A stretch of 45,343 nt of DNA from Gammaproteobacteria bacterium (lineage in GTDB: Bacteria; Pseudomonadota; Gammaproteobacteria; Eutrophobiales; Eutrophobiaceae), in contig JAPOQU010000044.1 in the NCBI GenBank assembly GCA_026710545.1, forward strand, positions 1-45,343, read 5' to 3'. Both the position numbers and the translations under genes were made by a program. Shown piece after piece: positions 18,138 to 24,968 of the stretch. Positions within the stretch are counted from its first letter, which is position 1. Each line of letters starts with the position of its first letter. The notes under the pieces are model-generated. The model was given only the letters and a program-made list of their open reading frames with translations. It was not told the DNA's origin and ran no database searches.

Positions 18138-18377
18138 AATACGAAGATTACACTGCGAATGGACGAGTTGCTTATTAAAACGGCCAAATCTGAGGCCGCC
18201 CGGCGCGGCAAATCCGTCTCGCAAATGGTGGGCGAGTTTTTTGCCCACCTTGGAAATTCCGGGCAAGAGGCCGGCAATGAACTTCCTCCCGTTACCGCAG
18301 CACTGTTGGGCGTACTCAAAGGACAGGACATTGACGAGTCTGCTCACAAACAACACCTGCGCGAGAAATACCTCTGA
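18135..18377 (+). CDS. Antitoxin, DUF6364-like ribbon-helix-helix
   Basis: An 80-residue protein starting MNTKITLRMDELLIKTAK, with RGKSVSQMVGEFF after it. That is the strand-helix-helix of a DUF6364-type antitoxin that binds DNA as a dimer and blocks a PIN toxin. ATG 18135 is chosen over GTG 18126 because the operator and -10 box lie over the GTG. The toxin gene overlaps its stop. It should repress its own promoter through the inverted repeat. Confidence 0.83.
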   Translation: MNTKITLRMDELLIKTAKSEAARRGKSVSQMVGEFFAHLGNSGQEAGNELPPVTAALLGVLKGQDIDESAHKQHLREKYL

Positions 18378-18790
18378 AAGTACTGGTCGACACAAACGTG
18401 GTGCTCGACCTCCTGTTGGCCAGAGAACCGTTCGTGCAATCCGCCGCTAAAATATTTGCCCTGACTGAGCAATCAGAACTGGAGTCCTACCTGTGTGCCA
18501 CCACCGTCACCACGGTTGACTACCTGTTATCACAGGTATTGGACAAGTCCGAGGCCCGCGCTGCTTTGCATCGGTTGCTGGAGTTGTTTGAAATTGCGCC
18601 GGTCAATCGACCTGTCATTGAAGAGGCGCTCGGGAGCCGAATAGAGGACTTTGAAGATGCCGTAATAGAGCAATCTGCGCACCTCGTCGGTGCACAGGCG
18701 ATAATCAGCCGGGACACGAAGGGGTTTAAACGCTCAATCGTGAAAGTTCTTGACCCGACGGAATTGCTTGCGTTCCTGGAGGCTGGGTGA
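18374..18790 (+). CDS. PIN-domain toxin (VapC-like ribonuclease), probable CTG start
   Basis: A protein of about 138 residues. The first strand reads LKVLVDTNVVLDLLL, with the first catalytic aspartate in VDTN; further acidic positions lie in EDFEDAVIEQSA and ISRDTKGF. The first normal start codon, GTG 18398, would cut off VDT and destroy the active site. Upstream there is no ATG, GTG or TTG before the stop at 18332, only CTG 18374, which overlaps the antitoxin stop as CTGA. CTG is therefore the likely start, with translation coupled to the antitoxin. Confidence 0.8.
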   Translation: MKVLVDTNVVLDLLLAREPFVQSAAKIFALTEQSELESYLCATTVTTVDYLLSQVLDKSEARAALHRLLELFEIAPVNRPVIEEALGSRIEDFEDAVIEQSAHLVGAQAIISRDTKGFKRSIVKVLDPTELLAFLEAG

Positions 18791-18853
18791 GTCTTGAATT
18801 TCAGGGCGTGGCCTACAAGCCGCTCTCGACAATTGCCTTAAATTCACGAGTAT

Positions 18854-19054
18854 TCATCTGTCACTCCATGGATTGATAACAGGAATGCCGCAACCTTCGT
18901 AATCCACCGCGTTCCTTGTTGCAACAGTCATACTTCTTGATCGCGCTATGGCAGCAATTTGTCCATCGAACTGGGATATCGCTTGCCCGGCGTTGCGGCG
19001 GGCTGATACGATTTCAGCATAAGCCTTTGCGGCTGCACTATCGAATGATAGCAA
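18854..19054 (-). pseudogene. FitB/VapC-type PIN toxin, C-terminal half only
   Basis: An open frame of 66 codons reading LLSFDSAAAKAYAEIVSARR, then FDGQIAAIARSRSM, ATRNAVDYEGCGIPVINPW. This is the C-terminal half of FitB-like toxins (about 140 residues). The first half, including the VLDTN strand, is missing: the frame opens at TTG 19054 inside the 3' end of the antitoxin gene. A deletion of about 75 codons seems to have joined the antitoxin end to the toxin middle. Without the N-terminal acidic residue it should be inactive. Confidence 0.75.
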
Positions 19055-19283
19055 TCGGCCGCATCGGCTCGCGAGGCGGTAAGTTCAGGTCAACGCCGCC
19101 AAGAGGCTTGAAGAGTTCATGCAGCGCTGAACCTAAATCTTTCTCCGGCGACAAATCCTGCTCGACCGCCCCGGCCAGTATCAGGCGGGCCTCCTCTTCC
19201 ATCGAGCGCCCGTGTCCGGCTGCGAGAATCCTGAGACGTGTCTTTACCTTATCATCCAGATTGCGAATTGTGATACTTGCCAT
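19038..19283 (-). CDS. FitA-like ribbon-helix-helix antitoxin
   Basis: Residues MASITIRNLDDKVKTRLR and HGRSMEEEARLIL are the ribbon-helix-helix of FitA (VapB-type) antitoxins, and LPPREPMRP is their usual C-terminal tail. ATG 19283 gives the canonical start MASIT and has AGGGG about nine bases upstream; a second ATG lies two codons earlier at 19289. The last residues (IAIIR) come from the deletion junction with the toxin remnant. It may persist as an orphan antitoxin or DNA-binding protein. Confidence 0.78.
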   Translation of the reverse strand: MASITIRNLDDKVKTRLRILAAGHGRSMEEEARLILAGAVEQDLSPEKDLGSALHELFKPLGGVDLNLPPREPMRPIAIIR

Positions 19284-19391
19284 AATCATGCCCCTGTCAT
19301 TCAGATATCCAGGATGATAAATGATGATTGCATTGCAATCAATATATTCCTGATACGTTTTCATCCACGATACAACTCCTTCCGCATTAAT

Positions 19392-19616
19392 TTAGCCTTC
19401 CGGTGGATATGGGTCGTCGCCGTAAGTATTTCGCTCGCGGATGCGCCCATTCACACCATGAATGAGCATTTCTGAACCCTTATTACGGGCGATTTCACGG
19501 GCTGCGCCAATTGCTTCCCGCTGGGTCGAGTGGACAGACGAAGCTTTCTGGTTGCCCTCTCCTTTTACTGCCCAACCTTGGGGATGCGGCACAACATGTT
19601 GATTTTTATTAGCCAT
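19392..19616 (-). CDS. DUF2188 family protein
   Basis: A 74-residue protein starting MANKNQHVVPHPQGWAVKGE, followed by STQREAIGAAREIARN and IHGVNGRIRERNTYG. This matches DUF2188, a small family with a beta-alpha domain and no known role, often found near mobile elements. GGAGG lies seven bases before ATG 19616. It is transcribed away from the XRE-ImmA gene, and the AT-rich 122-base gap carries both promoters. Confidence 0.83.
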   Translation of the reverse strand: MANKNQHVVPHPQGWAVKGEGNQKASSVHSTQREAIGAAREIARNKGSEMLIHGVNGRIRERNTYGDDPYPPEG

Positions 19617-19673
19617 TTTAGACCTCCATAAGTTTATTTTGGTTGAATAACGATAATTACATGTTAAAATATC

Positions 19674-19684
19674 AACTTTAAGTT
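19674..19684. promoter_or_regulatory. Palindrome AACTTTAAGTT, possible operator between DUF2188 and XRE-ImmA genes
   Basis: Five-base arms AACTT and AAGTT pair around a single T in an AT-rich divergent promoter region. TATTGT at 19701-19706 could be the -10 box of the rightward gene, which would put this site near its -35. A XRE regulator binding its own promoter would need such a site. This is suggestive only. Confidence 0.35.
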
Positions 19685-19738
19685 TAATTACTACATTCAA
19701 TATTGTGTTTGTCAACCATATTAGCAAAGGAGACAACA

Positions 19739-20818
19739 ATGTTTGGACAAAGACTCAGATTAGCGCGAAAGAAGGCAGGGTTATCAATGCAAGCCCTTGC
19801 CGATAGCGTTATACCTAAAGTCAGCGCACAAGCTATCAGCAAATACGAGGCGGAAAAGATGATGCCTTCTTCAGCGGTGCTGGTCGGACTAAGCAAAACC
19901 CTTGGCGTGTCCATTGACTTCCTCATGGGAGGCCAGGTCGAAACCTTGAAAGGGATCGAGTTTCGCAAACATTCCGGCACCTCGGCACGAGACCGCGCTA
20001 AGGTCGAAGCAATTGTGACTGAAAAAGTCGAAGACTATCTGGCAATTGAGGATATTCTCGAACTGGTTCCGCCTGCCAACCCGTTTGGCGACCTTGTGAC
20101 CGATGAGATTGAGAGTATCGAAGATGTTGAAGACATGGCCAGGGCGTTGCGGGAGAAATGGCTGCTGGGACTGGATCCAATTCCCAGCATGTCTGCACTG
20201 CTTGAAGATAAGGGAATTAAAGTTATCGAAGCGGATCTACCGGATCGTTTCGACGGAATGGCTTGTGACGTAAAGCGTAGTGATGGAAAACCTGACACGG
20301 CAGTCGTTGTTGTGTCCAATCGTACTAACGTTGAACGCAAACGTTTTACTCTCGCCCATGAACTCGCACACAGAGTCATTCGCGCGACTGGTAATCCGGG
20401 TATCAATCTTGAAAAAGCCATGAACCGCTTCGCAGGTGCATTTCTTGTACCAGGCGAACACTTAATCAAGGAAGCCGGGGCGCATCGGCACGGCATGACT
20501 TATCACGAGTTGGTTCGGTTAAAACATCTTTATGGCGTTTCGGCGGTGGCGATGTTGATGCGGCTCATGCAGGTAGATATTTTGTCAAAAGCGGTGATCG
20601 AATATGCCTTCCGCAGCTATGCACGCACTTGGCGGGTTGAAGAACCAGAGCCGATCCGTAATGGTGAAGGCTTTGGCGCCTTTGAACGGCCACAGCGTTT
20701 CGAGCGATTGGTTTGGTGGGCCCTGGGAGAACACCTGATTTCACCTGTACGCGCAGCGCAGTTCTTGCGTTTGCCCATTTCAACCATCGAACAGGAAATT
20801 CGAGGGCCGCAAGACTGA
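19739..20818 (+). CDS. XRE regulator fused to ImmA/IrrE-type metallopeptidase domain
   Basis: A 359-residue protein. The N-terminal 60 residues are a XRE-type helix-turn-helix (LARKKAGLSMQALAD, VSAQAISKYEAEKMMPS). The centre holds RFTLAHELAHRVI, the HExxH zinc-protease motif of the ImmA/IrrE family (DUF955). ATG 19739 has AAAGGAG nine bases upstream. Such fusions act as antitoxins or stress-response regulators that may cleave or bind a partner. The next gene starts inside its stop codon (TGATG), so the pair is one unit. Confidence 0.88.
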   Translation: MFGQRLRLARKKAGLSMQALADSVIPKVSAQAISKYEAEKMMPSSAVLVGLSKTLGVSIDFLMGGQVETLKGIEFRKHSGTSARDRAKVEAIVTEKVEDYLAIEDILELVPPANPFGDLVTDEIESIEDVEDMARALREKWLLGLDPIPSMSALLEDKGIKVIEADLPDRFDGMACDVKRSDGKPDTAVVVVSNRTNVERKRFTLAHELAHRVIRATGNPGINLEKAMNRFAGAFLVPGEHLIKEAGAHRHGMTYHELVRLKHLYGVSAVAMLMRLMQVDILSKAVIEYAFRSYARTWRVEEPEPIRNGEGFGAFERPQRFERLVWWALGEHLISPVRAAQFLRLPISTIEQEIRGPQD

Positions 20819-21324
20819 TGACCTGTGTCGTTGTCAATGACGCATCTTGTCTGATAGACCTTCGAAAAGGACGGCTTCTGCATGTATTGTTGCACCTACC
20901 TTACCGTTTCATCGTACCACTACCAATACGAGAGTCCGAACTACTTGACTTCACGCCCCAGGAATGGGCAATTCTCGATGGCGGGGGTATGGAAACCTAC
21001 GACCTCCCTCCAGAACGGATGGTGGATGTATTCGCACTGAAGAGGCAACACGGCAGGCTAACAGCTAACGACTGCTTCTGCTTGGTGACCACACAATGTC
21101 ACGAGGGCGGAATTCTTCTGACCGGTGATAGTCTTCTGCGCAAAGTCGCGGCTGAGGTCGGTATTAAAGTCCATGGTGTGCTCTGGATCATCAAAGAACT
21201 TATAGCAACCGATGTCTGTGATGATGCGCTTCTGATAAGAGCTTTAAAAATCTGGAAAGACGATGCAACAATATTCCTCCCAAAGTCTGAGATCGAACGG
21301 CAGTTACGCGTTCTCCAATTATAA
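20818..21324 (+). CDS. PIN-like domain protein, partner of the XRE-ImmA gene
   Basis: A 168-residue protein. VVVNDASCLIDLRKG carries the first acidic residue of a PIN-like fold, LTANDCFCLV the middle one, and LLTGDSLLRKVAAE the last. This spacing fits a DUF3368-like nuclease. Its start overlaps the XRE-ImmA stop by one base. I infer that it is the toxin and the upstream protein its regulator or antitoxin. It lies directly before the integrase remnant. Confidence 0.75.
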   Translation: MTCVVVNDASCLIDLRKGRLLHVLLHLPYRFIVPLPIRESELLDFTPQEWAILDGGGMETYDLPPERMVDVFALKRQHGRLTANDCFCLVTTQCHEGGILLTGDSLLRKVAAEVGIKVHGVLWIIKELIATDVCDDALLIRALKIWKDDATIFLPKSEIERQLRVLQL

Positions 21325-21333
21325 TATGTTGGT

Positions 21334-21642
21334 CTATTCTGTCTTTCCAATCTCGGCTGCCTGTTTGAATGTTGGTAGTTTGGTCTTCTGTTTCTCTGCA
21401 AGCGGGTCGCCACCGGCCCACGCAACCTCGCGATTTTGAAAGGCCAATTGCCGCGCTCGAGCCAGACTAACCTGAGGATATCCTCCCAAGCCAATATCAT
21501 GGCGATCACCATGTAGCGTTAGTCGCTGTACCCAGGATTTTGAGCCTGCGGGCATGACTTTCAGATACAGCGTATTGCCGGCACGATAAAATCCTGGGGC
21601 ATTAATGGATTTTACCTCTGTAGCTGTAAGTTCTTTTCTCAT
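21334..21642 (-). pseudogene. P4-type tyrosine integrase, N-terminal fragment
   Basis: An open frame of 102 codons reading MRKELTATEVKSI, LYLKVMPAGSKSWVQRL, IGLGGYPQVSLARARQLA and DPLAEKQK. This is the arm-binding N-terminal domain (DUF4102) of P4-type tyrosine integrases, which are about 400 residues long. The catalytic domain is absent; the frame stops nine bases from the PIN-like gene end. It is transcribed away from tRNA-Leu, 152 bases from the tRNA 3' end, the normal place for an integrase at attL. The island can no longer excise by its own enzyme. Confidence 0.82.
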
Positions 21643-21794
21643 ATGTTCCTATACCTTCCCAACATTTTTCCCAACAATTTTAAGAAGAATATAGAAGAAC
21701 AGAAAAGGCAAGAACCTATTTTTTATAAATTCTTTTATTTATAAAAGGTTATCGCACATTATAGGAACTACTGAGAATTACCAGAAAAGCGAAA

Positions 21795-21881
21795 TGGTGC
21801 CCGGGGCCGGACTCGAACCGGCACGGAGTTACCCCCGAGGGATTTTAAGTCCCTTGTGTCTACCAATTCCACCACCCGGGC
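21795..21881 (-). tRNA. leuZ: tRNA-Leu (TAA)
   Basis: An 87-base tRNA with encoded CCA (complement of 21795-21797). The acceptor stem GCCCGGG pairs with CCCGGGC. The anticodon stem AGGGA/TCCCT encloses CTTAAAA with anticodon TAA; a long variable arm shows it is a class II tRNA. Its 3' end faces the integrase fragment. Third tRNA of the block downstream of pgsA, in the position of E. coli leuZ. Confidence 0.96.
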
Positions 21882-21898
21882 CTTGCTGTAGAGAAAAA

Positions 21899-21972
21899 TG
21901 GAGGCTGGGGTCGGAATCGAACCGGCGTCGACGGCTTTGCAGGCCGCTGCATCACCACTCTGCCACCCAGCC
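21899..21972 (-). tRNA. cysT: tRNA-Cys (GCA)
   Basis: A 74-base tRNA with encoded CCA. The acceptor stem GGCTGGG pairs with CCCAGCC, and the anticodon loop CTGCAAA gives GCA. It lies 17 bases from tRNA-Leu and corresponds to cysT of E. coli. Confidence 0.96.
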
Positions 21973-22030
21973 CTGGTTTTTCACCAAATAAAGCAACCTC
22001 TGAGATTAAGTCATCAGAGTTTCCCATAAG

Positions 22031-22057
22031 AAAAAACCCCGAGGCGAGCCCGGGGTT
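22031..22057 (-). terminator. Rho-independent terminator between tRNA-Gly and tRNA-Cys
   Basis: On the minus strand AACCCCG and CGGGG form a GC stem around GGCTCGCCT (22037-22055), followed by six T residues (22031-22036). It lies between two tRNA genes of a block that is normally co-transcribed, so tRNA-Cys/tRNA-Leu may depend on readthrough or on their own promoter. Confidence 0.7.
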
Positions 22058-22075
22058 ATCCCAGTTCAGTGCCTG

Positions 22076-22116
22076 CCCCGGACCTGAGCCGGGGCCTGTC
22101 CCGGTCTTGAGCCGGG
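22076..22116. repeat. Two tandem short hairpins with similar loops
   Basis: CCCCGG-ACCTGAG-CCGGGG (22076-22094) and CCCGG-TCTTGAG-CCGGG (22100-22116) stand five bases apart. Stem ends and loop share the form xCxTGAG. They resemble dispersed palindromic elements of the CCGGGxxxxAGxCCGG type and lie in the spacer after tRNA-Gly. Confidence 0.65.
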
Positions 22117-22123
22117 AAACATT

Positions 22124-22199
<76 letters not shown>

Positions 22200-22320
22200 A
22201 ATATTCATTTATGTTATTTCGCCCTCCCTGACGCTGTCCGGACACCTTCAGGATATGGCGCAGGATTATAACCCCATGTTGCAGGATGTCAAGTCCGGTA
22301 AATTCTACAATTTACGTAAC

Positions 22321-22884
22321 TTATTGTTTTTCCGTGCTTTCCTTGAGTTTTGGCCAGGCGCTGGCCAGGTATTGATACATTGAAACCAGGGTGAGGCCTG
22401 CGGCAATATAAAGCAGGACCAGGCCTACGGTATAGATGGGTATGCCGTAAAGCGGATCATGGTAGATTAGCAACGGCAACGCCGCCATCTGGGCTATGGT
22501 CTTTATCTTGCCGTAGATGGTTACGGCCACCTTGCTGCGCGCGCCCAGTTCAGCCATCCATTCGCGTAGCGCCGAGACCGTGATCTCCCTGCCGATGATT
22601 ACGGCTGCCGGCAAGGCCAATACCAGGCCGGGATGACGTTCCACCAGCAACACCAGCACGACTGCCACCATCAATTTGTCTGCAACCGGGTCGAGAAACG
22701 CGCCCAGTTTGGAGATTTGCTGTAATTTTCTTGCCAGAAAACCGTCAAGCCAGTCGGTCATGGCTGCCACGACAAAGATAACACAGGCTGCCAGGTTGCT
22801 CCATTCGAACGGCAGGTAATATATCAGCACAAAAACCGGGATCAATCCAATGCGAATTAATGTAAGGTAATTTGGTAAGTTCAT
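22321..22884 (-). CDS. pgsA: CDP-diacylglycerol--glycerol-3-phosphate 3-phosphatidyltransferase
   Basis: A 187-residue integral membrane enzyme (E. coli PgsA is 182). The CDP-alcohol phosphotransferase motif DG-x2-AR-x8-G-x3-D-x3-D is present as DGFLARKLQQISKLGAFLD followed by PVAD. It makes phosphatidylglycerol-phosphate, the committed step to phosphatidylglycerol and cardiolipin. Four hydrophobic segments are evident. It lies directly downstream of uvrC and upstream of the three tRNAs, a conserved gammaproteobacterial order. Confidence 0.96.
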   Translation of the reverse strand: MNLPNYLTLIRIGLIPVFVLIYYLPFEWSNLAACVIFVVAAMTDWLDGFLARKLQQISKLGAFLDPVADKLMVAVVLVLLVERHPGLVLALPAAVIIGREITVSALREWMAELGARSKVAVTIYGKIKTIAQMAALPLLIYHDPLYGIPIYTVGLVLLYIAAGLTLVSMYQYLASAWPKLKESTEKQ

Positions 22885-22975
22885 ATTATAATTTATTGAT
22901 ATTATTATATATTATATGTTTATTACAGATAAACTGTTCACAATGCAGTTTAATACCTTTTCACGAGTAATAAAA

Positions 22976-24808
22976 TCATGCCTCATCCCCATGGAATGAA
23001 GCATAGATTTTTTTCGCCAGATTGTCGCTGATGCCCGGCGCCCGGGCAAGTTCTTCAACACCTGCCCTGGATACTCCCTGTAGACCGCCGAAGAAACGGA
23101 TAAGTTCCCGGCGGCGTTTTGCGCCGATTCCTTCCACTTCCTCCAGGACTGACCTGGTCCTTTTACTGTTCCGCTGCCGGCGATGCCCGGTAATGGCAAA
23201 ACGATGCGCCTCATCGCGGATCTCCTGGATCAGGTGCAGGACCGGAGAGTTGGCCCGCAGGCTTGTTTCACCTTTGCCATCTGAAAAAACCAGCCTCTCC
23301 ATCCCCGGTTTTCTGGTACTGCCCTTGGCAACACCCAGCAGTACCACTTCATCCAGTTGCAGCTCCTCGACAACGTCCCTGACAGAACTCACCTGCCCCT
23401 TGCCGCCGTCTATCAGTATCAGGTCCGGCAGTTTACCCTCCTCTTTTTTTATCCGGGAATAGCGCCGTTGAAATGCCTGTGAGATGGCGGCGTAGTCATC
23501 TCCTGCAGTCACGTCTTTGATATTAAACCTGCGGTAGTCGGCTTTCACAGCGCCTTCATGGTTGAATACCACGCAGGAAGCGACCGTCGCTTCACCGCTG
23601 ACATGGCTGACATCAAAGCACTCTATCCTTTCCACCGGCTCGTTCAATCCCAATACCCCCTGTACATCCTCAAACCGGGATATATATTTGTCTTTCGAGG
23701 ACAAGCGGGTCTTTAACGCTATTTCTGCATTGTTCAATGCCATTTCCACCCACTTCCTTCTTTCACTCCTGTGGGTATGTTTGATTTTGACGTTTTTCCC
23801 CCTTCTCTCGCTAAGTAGTGTCATCAAGGTATCAGCATCTGCGACCCGGTGGCTGAGCAGGATTTCTCCCGGCGCCCGCCTGCGGCGGGTTTCAGCCAGG
23901 TAATACTGCGCCAGAAAAGCATTGAGGACCTGCTCTTCGGTCAGGTCGCCGGTATGCCCGGGGAAATACGCCTTGTTGCCCAGGTTCAGGCCGCCGCGGA
24001 TAAAGAAAACCTGTACGCATGCATACCCGTTCTCCATGTAACAGCCGACGATATCAAGCTCACCCCTGGGGGCGCTGATATACTGGTTTTCCTGTATTTT
24101 CCTGAGGCTGACTATCTGGTCCCGGTACTGGGCCGCGCGTTCGTAATCCTGCGCGTCGGCTGCTTTTTGCATGGGCCCGGTCAATTCCTCGATGACTTCC
24201 TCGTTGCGGCCTTCCAGGAACATGACCGAGTGCTTCACGTCTTCCCGGTAGATCTCATCGTCGACCAGTCCCACACAGGGTGCGGTACAGCGTTTGATCT
24301 GGTACTGCAGGCACGGCCTGGAGCGGTTTTTAAAAAAGGTATCGTCACACTGCCTCAGCCTGAACAGTTTCTGGGTCAGGTTCAGTGTGCGCCTGGCAGA
24401 CTTGGCGCTGGGGTAAGGACCGAAGTACTGCCCTTTTCCTGACTTTGCGCCGCGATAAAAACTCAGCCTGGGGTATTGATCGTCGGACGACAGGTACAGG
24501 TACGGATAGCTCTTGTCATCCCGCAGGACCACGTTATACCGGGGTTTGTGCTGTTTTATCAGGTTACTTTCCAGCAGCAGGGCCTCTGCTTCGGTACGTG
24601 TTACCGTTACATCGACCGCTTGAATCTGGCTTACCAAGGCCCTGGTTTTCGGTGAATCCGGCTTCTTGCCGAAATAACTTGCGACCCGCTTTTTCAGATC
24701 CTTTGCCTTGCCCACGTAAATCAGGGTCCCATCGCCATCGAGCATCCGGTACACACCCGGGTGGTGGGTCATTTTCTCAAGTGAGGACTTGTAGTCGAAT
24801 ACCGTCAT
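22976..24808 (-). CDS. uvrC: Excinuclease ABC subunit C
   Basis: A 610-residue protein, the same length as E. coli UvrC. It shows the GIY-YIG nuclease (PGVYRMLDGDGTLIYVGKAK), the UvrB-contact region (about 200-240), the RNase-H-like 5' nuclease (IECFDVSHVSGEATVA), and the C-terminal helix-hairpin-helix (LEEVEGIGAKRRRELI). It makes both incisions in nucleotide excision repair. ATG 24808 gives MTVFDYKSSLEKM and fits the family start; the longer frame to 24853 is not expected. Adjacent to pgsA as in E. coli. Confidence 0.97.
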   Translation of the reverse strand: MTVFDYKSSLEKMTHHPGVYRMLDGDGTLIYVGKAKDLKKRVASYFGKKPDSPKTRALVSQIQAVDVTVTRTEAEALLLESNLIKQHKPRYNVVLRDDKSYPYLYLSSDDQYPRLSFYRGAKSGKGQYFGPYPSAKSARRTLNLTQKLFRLRQCDDTFFKNRSRPCLQYQIKRCTAPCVGLVDDEIYREDVKHSVMFLEGRNEEVIEELTGPMQKAADAQDYERAAQYRDQIVSLRKIQENQYISAPRGELDIVGCYMENGYACVQVFFIRGGLNLGNKAYFPGHTGDLTEEQVLNAFLAQYYLAETRRRRAPGEILLSHRVADADTLMTLLSERRGKNVKIKHTHRSERRKWVEMALNNAEIALKTRLSSKDKYISRFEDVQGVLGLNEPVERIECFDVSHVSGEATVASCVVFNHEGAVKADYRRFNIKDVTAGDDYAAISQAFQRRYSRIKKEEGKLPDLILIDGGKGQVSSVRDVVEELQLDEVVLLGVAKGSTRKPGMERLVFSDGKGETSLRANSPVLHLIQEIRDEAHRFAITGHRRQRNSKRTRSVLEEVEGIGAKRRRELIRFFGGLQGVSRAGVEELARAPGISDNLAKKIYASFHGDEA

Positions 24809-24936
24809 TCGACAAATTGTAAATATAAAACAGGCTCCCCACAAAAAAATCATACCTTTACCGGTGTGAAACTGTTCGCTGCAGCTTCAGTACAAGATGA
24901 CGGCGTTATTTTGTCTCGTTCATGTTTCTGGTAATG

Positions 24937-24955
24937 TATAATGTAATGCATTACA
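24937..24955 (+). promoter_or_regulatory. -10 box overlapping a 14-bp palindrome before the MalT-like gene
   Basis: TATAAT (24937-24942) runs into the perfect palindrome TGTAATGCATTACA (24942-24955), 14 bases before the start codon at 24969. A factor bound there would block transcription start, so it is a plausible operator. A fitting -35 box is not obvious (TTGTCT at 24911 leaves 20 bases). Confidence 0.5.
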
Positions 24956-24968
24956 ACATGTCCGCATC

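Noticed and set aside
18813..18857. 14-codon frame MNTREFKAIVESGL overlapping the FitB remnant stop (ATGA).
   Set aside because: It resembles the first residues of a HicB-like protein but ends at once; too short to annotate as a gene.
21713..21750. AT-rich imperfect inverted repeat (AACCT...AGGTT) between integrase fragment and tRNA-Leu.
   Set aside because: Arms differ by four bases and there is no T-run; not a convincing terminator or att site.
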